Source: Sisyra terminalis
Lineage: Eukaryota > Arthropoda > Insecta > Neuroptera > Sisyridae
Assembly (NCBI GenBank): GCA_958496175.1
Contig: OY292278.1
Coordinates: forward strand, 32,054,001 to 32,118,000
Reading direction: 5' to 3'
DNA: 64,000 bases
The notes beneath the pieces are model-generated. The model ran no database searches, was not told where the DNA came from, and saw only the letters and a program-made list of their open reading frames with translations. A program made the translations under genes and the position numbers. This document shows, piece by piece, positions 26,001-35,000 of the stretch (the stretch's first letter is position 1; every line of letters starts with the position of its first letter).

Positions 26001-29000
26001 ATAATAATATACAAATTTAATATCATCACATAGCAGTTACGGAGTGATCCAAACTAATTGATGACCACTGATGAAGATTGCTTGGCAATCGAAATACGTA
26101 TCTGGGCAATACGTCACGAATATTTTTGTTAGAACTTCTGTTCAAATTTATGTTGGTGGTATGATTTTTATATATTATTATATTAAGTTTATATATTATT
26201 ATATTAAGTTTATATATTATTATATTAAATTTGTATATTATTATATTAAATTTGTATATTAATATGTTAAATTATACTACATAAATTGGACTGCAATATA
26301 TTTTATATATTGTATACACAGACCTTTTTTGGTTTCGTAGTCAAAAAGTAAAAACGGAATTCTCATAATTTCGTCCATAATCAAGTTACTTGAACATTAT
26401 CGACACTTTATAGTACACTTTACAGTACTGTACGTATATACAGATATACTATATGAACTTTAGGAAAAATATTTTTTTATGAACCGCTATACTATGGTAA
26501 ATTGAAAAAAATAGGAGTAGTACATTATCTATGTACGTCGGGTGCAAAAAAATAAGTACATATAAGTGTGGGAAATCAATAAACCAATAGTACCTGAAAT
26601 TTGCGATTTTTAAGTTGTAAAAAGTGTGAACCTTCCGTCTAATATTTCATCTCCCGAGAAAATCCTGAAAAAATTAGGTGGGTATTAAACAAAAATTGAT
26701 TTGAATAAGATTTATTGTGTATACTTTAAGTGTTAAAATGATATCCATTGGGTCACTATAATGAAAATATTGATTTTTTCACATCATGTAATTTCAATAA
26801 TTTTTAACATTTAATTTATCTTGATCAATAAGCACTTATTATTTGCAGCTTAGGTGTTATTTTCGAATGTACTTTCGGGCACAAAAAGGTTGAGGATCTC
26901 TTTTTTAATATGTGGCTAGGTTTCTGTAGCACACTACTTTTTTAACTTCATAATCGGTCACTAAAACAGCTTTATTATCACTGTGTTATGAAAGCCTCCA
27001 TTCGGTGAATATTATTCCCCACTATGGAACCATTTTTTTACGTGGTCTAATATAAACCTCAAATTTCTTATACAGTCGGTATCTAGAATTTTAAATGGTA
27101 TTGAAAAATCAAAGTATCCAAAACTTCAAATTATATGTTGGAAAATTTAAAATTCGGAACATAATAAACTCTTTGTTTTTATCTGAAACCATATTTTAAT
27201 TTGACCTTAATATTTATTTACTGTATTTTCGATTATTTACCGTCGGTTTGTTGATTTTTAACGATAGTAGGGTTTATAAAAATTCGTAACCCGAGATATA
27301 TTGAAAACTTGCTTGACATGAAGTTCGAACCCAACCCTATTAAAAAAAGGCATTTTGAAATCATTACATTTAAAATGCCCTTAATAACTTTAAACGACTT
27401 CTAATGAGTTTTTGAACATCTAAAATGACGTTAAATGCTTTTTTTTATCAAGGGATACTGCTCAGTACTTCTGAAATACACTATCACGGGTCTATCAGTA
27501 GGGCTTATTTAGTAACATATTTAAATTCAAAAACACTCTAAACTTTATTACGTCTTCGATACAATTACGTTTGTTTTGTATATTGTTTATATTATACGGC
27601 AGGGTAAACGGTCGATCGCAGGCATTTTAAATAATTTTTTTGGTTAATTTCAAATCTTTTAATTGAAAATTTGTACTAAAGATTAAGTAGACTCTGAACT
27701 TGAATTTAAAATTAAACATGCACCTATTCTACAACGGGTATTTTCGATTCCCAAATAGTACTTCTAAAACGTCCTTCTACTCATTCTCTTTTTAAATTTG
27801 TATTTGTTTTAAATTAAACCCATTTTTCGAAGTCGATCGCGTATAAATAACAAAAATTATTGTCGATCATACCAATCTTAGGTTTTCCCATCCTTGTTAT
27901 ACAGCATACAAATAAAGAAGTGATTACCAATATTATTTTTAGTTAGAAATTTTTGGAAGGATTTTCCCCTCTGTTTCTGTCACGTAATACCAATGGTTTT
28001 ACTTATACTTGTACTTATAGGTATAATTTATATCATAGGCACTTCCTGGTTATTACTAACAGTACCTAAAGATGTATTTTGGAACTCAAACTAATAGTTG
28101 AAAAAGTAAAATCTTTGCAAATTTGTATGTTTTTTTTTTGTAATATCCAAAAATTTTATTACTAACAAATATGCTTAATTTACTTAAAAAATTAGATTGA
28201 ATTAAATTTTTTAGTATTGTTTTTGTGAATATTTCAAAGAATCAAGAAGAAAAATTTGAATAAATTAAACCATGATTTGTAATTAAACAAGTTCAAACAA
28301 TTCATTTTATTATCATTTCATACAGATCAAGTTATCCTCCTTATGTTAGGTTTAACGAAGTTTGCCTTGAATAATTAGAATTTGTATTATTGTTTTTGTT
28401 TCCATAAAACAAATAACTCTTTCACGCGAGACAATTACTGTCCTGGAAGTATTCCCTTGACAATATCCAGAGAAATTAATTTACTATAAATAATTTGTAA
28501 ATCTTGAAGATTTCCCTTCGCAACTACGCCGTTTCCATTGCTTTTCTCTCAATTCATTTCCTTAAGGTATTAATCGTAAAAAATATAAAATAGATGAATT
28601 GATTGACGTAGCGTTTTTTTTTTTACAATTTTTTTTTCTTTGCTTCAATAGTTGCCGCAGACGGGGACACAGTGGCGTCGCATCAAGGATATCATGTTCA
28701 ATATGTGGAGCCTGAACTATACGCAGCCTCCCAAACAAACGGCACACCACAAACTCAAATGTACGTAGCGGAAAAGTTCAGTTTTCCAGTAACTAAAGCA
28801 ATATATGGTTTTAGGGCCTATCCGGTTTATACCGTCGGAGAATCAGGAACGTTATACGCCGGACAAGGGCAATACTATGCAACGACAGGAAATGCGACCA
28901 ATGCTTCTGTAGGATACACTACTGGTCATACCCACTACTTAGTTCAACCAGCTACTGAGGATGTCCTGGGTCAAACTCAAAGGACTTCACCCTCGACAAT

Positions 29001-32000
29001 AGCAGCCGTAAGTATAAAATAAATCTTCCGACATAATGGGCTAATTGTAATGCTAACATTTCCTGCATTTTCATTGGGAAATTCTATCCAAATTCATTTC
29101 CATCTGATCTTATTTCATTTATATTAATTTCTTGATTTCTAGGCAACTTTTTTTTAAATTTCATAAGAAACTGATAAATTCGTGTGTGTGTGTATATAAT
29201 AGTGTTACTAGTTAATACATTTTTTTCGAGTTAAAAATCGACTACAGTGACTTTTAGTAGCCTTTTGACTGCAAAGGTTACAGAATTTAATTAACAATAT
29301 GCATAAAAATAATAAAAAAAATTTTTCTCAAAATTTTTGTGTTAGCTACCTATAATACTATATATACAAACTATCAATTTCATATATGATATAACGTCCA
29401 AATTTTATCAATAACGCGGGATATTGTATGTCCAAAATAATATATAATTGAATATCCAACTTGGAAAATTTTAAAAGTGCAATGTTTTTTAAATTATTCA
29501 TATTTGAAATGTTAATATTTTACATTATGGTAAAATTTCAGATCCTTGATGATGACAACTTAATACAAGTTTCAGAGGACTAGGATAAAATAAATAGTTA
29601 AAACTAGATGTTTACGCGCTACGTTTCGGTTTTTTATTAAGCCTTCCTCAGGCATTCAATACATTCAAAGGCATGTATTGAAAATGCAATGTATTGAATG
29701 CATGTATTCAAGGCATTCAAATACTCGCTTTAACTTTGTCAACAATAATCCTTATCATGATCTATTTTACAAATACGATACAGTTAATAAAAAATAATAA
29801 TAAGAGCTTCCAGGATAAATAAAATTCAATAAAAATTAGTTATAAATGATACTGTTAATAAACCTGGCTAAGCGGTTAGGTTTATTAACAGTATCATTTA
29901 TAACTAATTTTTATTGAATTTTATGTATCCTGGAAGCTCTTATTATTATTCTTTATTAACTGTACCGTATTAGTAAAATGGATCATGATAAGGATTTTTG
30001 TTGACAAAGTTAAAGCAACTGTTTATGAAGGCCTGAGGAAGGCTTAATAAGAAGCCGAAACGTCGCGAGTAAATATCTAGTTTTAACTATTGATTTGATC
30101 CTAGTCCTTTGAAACTTGTATTAAGTTAATATTTTACCATTTTCTTGACTTTTACTAACCTTGCTTGTGGCTTGTGTTGGGGATGTTTTTGCATGCAGGA
30201 CGCCTCGTATGGGGGTGGTTCTGGGTCTCATGTCACCGTTACGACGGGTCAAAACGCTTCTGCAACTGCAATTACGGGAGACGTGGCTTCAGGTGTGGGT
30301 CATGCGACACGAGTGTCTCCAGCGACTGTAAGTACCAATGATCTTAACTTGTTATCAAAAACCTTTGTACCATCCATTTTTTTAAATAAATATTTGGGGT
30401 AATTATTTAGAAATGGAGCTTCAGATCAAAATCGTTTGATTTATTTAAGTATTATATTTAGATGGATTTCTGTTGGTGGTTGTAATACAAATTTTTTAGT
30501 AGAAGACACATTTTATCACAGAATTCATTTTATTACATAATACAGTGAAACCTGGATAAGTGAGAAACCTCTATAAGTGAGACATTTTTTGAAGACTTAC
30601 TAGTTATTTTCTTTCATATTTAAAACTATTTATTTCATTGTATCGGCAACATTTTTTTCGTATGAGTTCATTATTGCGTATTTAGTATTCGTCAACTGTT
30701 TATTTGCAAATTGGGGCGTTAGGGCACAAAGTATTAGAGACGTTCCATTAATATTTTGAACTTTCTAATATTAGTGATAAAACTATATTTGATAAATTGC
30801 TTGCTATTGAAAAATTGTTGACTGCTGACTGTAATTTAAAACAAACTAAAATGACAGAATTTTATAAGCAAATTATATACGAAGTTAAAATAAAGAACTT
30901 CTATATTTCATGATACCAGCGATCGGGGAACTTTTTTAACCATTACCCCAAAATATTTTTGCGTAAGTCGATATTACCTCCCCATTCTGAAAAGAAAACA
31001 ATTAATGTAAATTTTAAATAAATATTATTTATTGAATTAATTTACATTACATATTTATAGTATAGATTTTGGAAATTTCATGTTTGATATAATTACTTCA
31101 AAATTTCCCTATTACCCAAAAAAAATTCATTTTTATCTCATTTGGGGTAATTTATCCCGGTTCCTCGACCGCTGCATTATACAGTAATTTATATAAGTAT
31201 TGTAATTTATATTCTCCTTTTCTATTTATTATTCTCTGACATTATCTATCTGAGTTTCCCTTTCTAAGTGAGAGACCTCTATAAGTGAGAAAAAAATCTT
31301 AGTCCTTTCTAGTCTCACTTATGCAGGTTTCATTGTATATAAGTTTTATTCTCTACCCAAATATGATATATCTCGTTATAGTATCATAAAGAAATATTGT
31401 AAGATTTTCGATAGTAGCATGTTACTGAAGGAAGAGGAGTCAGAATTTGAATATCTCTCGATTTAAAAATACAAAAAAAAATCCTGCCTGACTTATGTCC
31501 ATTCTAACTTGCGTTCGTTAATAATATACATTCTCAAGTCGTCAGAATTGAGAGACTTTTTAAGGCTACCTCACTTTTCCTCAATATATATAAATTATAA
31601 GTTGTACAAATCATGAAAATTGCATGTTCTGTTAAGAAAAATATGTTCCCTTTGATTGAAATAACTATTCAAATTTTCAAAAATCACTCTGAATATAAAA
31701 AGTCAATTTTATCGAGAGCTCCAATTCTAAGTAAAAGCCATCTTTTGATATAACGAGTTCACAATGCTTTCTTTGTCTCAGGTGCAATGGTTACTAGAAA
31801 ACTACGAAACAGCCGAAGGAGTTTCACTTCCTAGAAGTACGCTATATGCTCATTATCTTCGTCATTGCAACGATCATAAATTAGAACCAGTCAATGCAGC
31901 TTCTTTTGGAAAATTGATACGATCAGTATTTCTTGGACTGCGAACTCGCCGTTTGGGAACCAGGTAATAATTTATTTCTCAATCCATAAAAGGAATTGTT

Positions 32001-35000
32001 TTTCGTTTTATCTCAAAACTAATAAAACTGGAAACTGAAAAAATTCAGTTAGAGATTATAATTTATGGACCGTTTTACATCAAAGAGACATTTTTTCTCT
32101 ATTAGGGGACATCCATTGATTGCGTGAAACTATTTTAGCTGTTTTTTGACCTGCCCTCACCTCTTGGTAAGGTTTCGTGAGGTTTTATTCGACCCTCTCT
32201 CCTAATATCACAGGAGATTTTTTAATACTTAGATTCGAACTCAAGACTTACCAGTTTTGGAGCGGTCACCTTGACCACTCGGCCACCAGTAGGTTTCATT
32301 ACATTATTAGTTTTAAATTAAAGCAAAATAAAACTTCCAATTAAATACATGTAAAGAAAATCATATTTTATTCATGTCGGTTGCATGTTAGATTGCGAAG
32401 TCTTGTGCCATAATAAAACTTCAATTTAATTATAATTAATAGTATCTACAAACACTGTAAAATAATGGCTTTAAATGTAGTTTCCCTCTATATTTTAGAA
32501 AAACGTATTTACGTGTCAATTAAAAAGGAAACCTTATTACATATATTTGGCAACGTAATTTATTAAGTTTTCTTATTTAAGGTGAATAAGAATAAATGCT
32601 CGTGTAAAAAAAAATCTCATTATTCGTTAAGGTTACTTTTACTTGTAACGTTTGTATCACTTATAAAAACAACAATGAAAAAAAATAAAATTTAATTAAG
32701 ACTTTGCCTTCGTGATTGATATTTTTGTGAGCACTAAAATTTTAGAAAAATAATATATTTGCAGAAAATTTAAAAGCTGGTTATTATCTGGAAAATATTT
32801 ACAGCTTATGATTATTACGAATACATAATTACTTCCCAAAGTTGTATGTAGCTTGTGTTGGGGAAATTCTTTTTATCTAAAAATATAAATGGAAATTATT
32901 AGGGTTGAATTTATTGTTAACTTTGAATTTTAACGACAAACGCTTTTCCACAATACGGAACTTTTCATTGTGCTTGGCCCGGCATATACTTGAATGATTT
33001 TATGAAAACATATTTGTTCCCAAATAAACCATATAAGTTGTTTGCCAGTTGGTTAAAGTACATTACTACAACATATTTATATTTTATATTTTTTGCCAAA
33101 TTCGAGTTTCCAATGAGGTCAAGGTATTAATTTATTTTTTGTTAGGATTACGGACTTATTATAAATTTGTATAAAAACATAACCATCCCCAGAATTTGTT
33201 TTAATTTTTTTATATACTATTTAGCTTTTTCTTTGTAATATTTAGGAGTTCAATTTTTTGCTACTTTCTTCTCAGTTCTAATTAGAGAATTTCATAACAT
33301 ATTTTTATATTTGTTTGTCAATGTTTATCTTTCAGAGGGAATTCGAAATATCACTATTATGGAATTCGAGTCAAACCTGGATCATCCCTTATTGGAATGA
33401 TGGATGAAAACTCGCGAAGTTCAACTGGTGGATCAATGAGTTCTAATACAACGACTTCACAAACTACAAATAAAACATCGAGTCGTTTTAAACGCGACTC
33501 CGATTCATTCCATTCATCAGAACAAACACATCATCATCAGTACCTAGGTGAAGGAAGTGGTGCAATCCCTGATTTTCCTGACATTCACTTCCTGGAATCT
33601 CTACCTGATGATTGTAGTCTTGAAGATGTAGATACCTTAAGGTATTTTATACGCTTGTTTTCTTCGTTACAAAATATTGATGTTTTGAATTTATAGGTCT
33701 ATTTATCGAGAGCATTGTGAAGCATTTTTGGATGCCGTTTTAAGCCTAGAATTCGCCACAGTGGAATCATTGTGGCGCGAATTTTGGAGAGCTCAAGATA
33801 ATAATAACGGCGATGAGTGTGAGGAGGAAAAATATTTACCAAAATCGAAGTTGTACTCGTTGTGTTCTTTAGAACCGATTCAGGAGTTTATGAAACTGGT
33901 TGATATGCAATTTTATCAGAATTTGGTGCAGGTGTTATTGCCGGATGTTCTTCGTCCAATTCCAAGCTCTCTAACCCAGGCTATTCGCAATTTTGCAAAA
34001 GGTTGTCAAGTTATAATTTCGTTATTGTATTATTTTTTACATATTTTTTCTTTAGGTTTGGAAAGTTGGTTGAGTGCAGCTATGACCGATTGTCCTCAAG
34101 GCATGTGCAATGCTAAAATGACTGCAGTGACTGCTTTCAGTCAAAGTCTACGACGATACACTTCGTTGAACCACTTAGCTCAAGCGGCTCGTGCTGTTTT
34201 ACATAATGGACAGCAAATTGCTCAAATGTTGGCTGATTTGAATCGAGTTGATTTCCATAATGTTCAAGTAATTAAGGAAATGATTAATTATCTTTATATT
34301 GATTGAAATTCGTGTTTATTTTTAAGGAACAAGCTTCTTGGGTGTGTCAGTGTGATTATGCAACAGTACAACGTTTGGAAGCAGATTTTAAGTTGACTTT
34401 GCAACAACAAAATTCGTTGGAGCAGTGGGCTGTATGGCTTAAGAATGTTGTTACATCAATATTGAAACCCTATGAAGGAAAACCGAACTTTTCGAAAGCT
34501 GCTCGGCAGTTTTTGTTAAAGTGGTCATTTTATAGTTCGATGGTCATTCGAGATTTAACTCTTCGTTCAGCTGCAAGTTTCGGGTCGTTTCATTTGATTC
34601 GCTTGCTATATGACGAATATATGTTTTACTTAATTGAACATCAAGTTGCACAGGCAACAGGAGTCACTCCAATCGCAGTAATGACTGAGGTAAAATAGGT
34701 CATTATAATAGTGTTCGACCGAAATTGGCTTTTACAACCGAAACCGAAACTAAAAACCGAATCAAGTTATTCGTTTAGTCGGGGAAAAGAATGATTCTTC
34801 CTTATTCTTATTCTAACTCCGAAATTTGAAAAAGGTGTAGCTTGATGTGCTTAAACTTAACTTAAACAACTTAATAAACCTTAATTTAAGGTTATTTAAA
34901 AGTGTGGTGGGAAATTATGAGAATAAGGACGATTTCTCTATGCTTATAAGTATGTGTTGTAGATATTTCTTTATGGCTTTTTAGCACTCGGATTGAATTT

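Noticed and set aside
26165..26272. Possible CRISPR-like tandem repeat
   Set aside because: Head-to-tail AT-rich units without spacers in a eukaryotic genome; a minisatellite.
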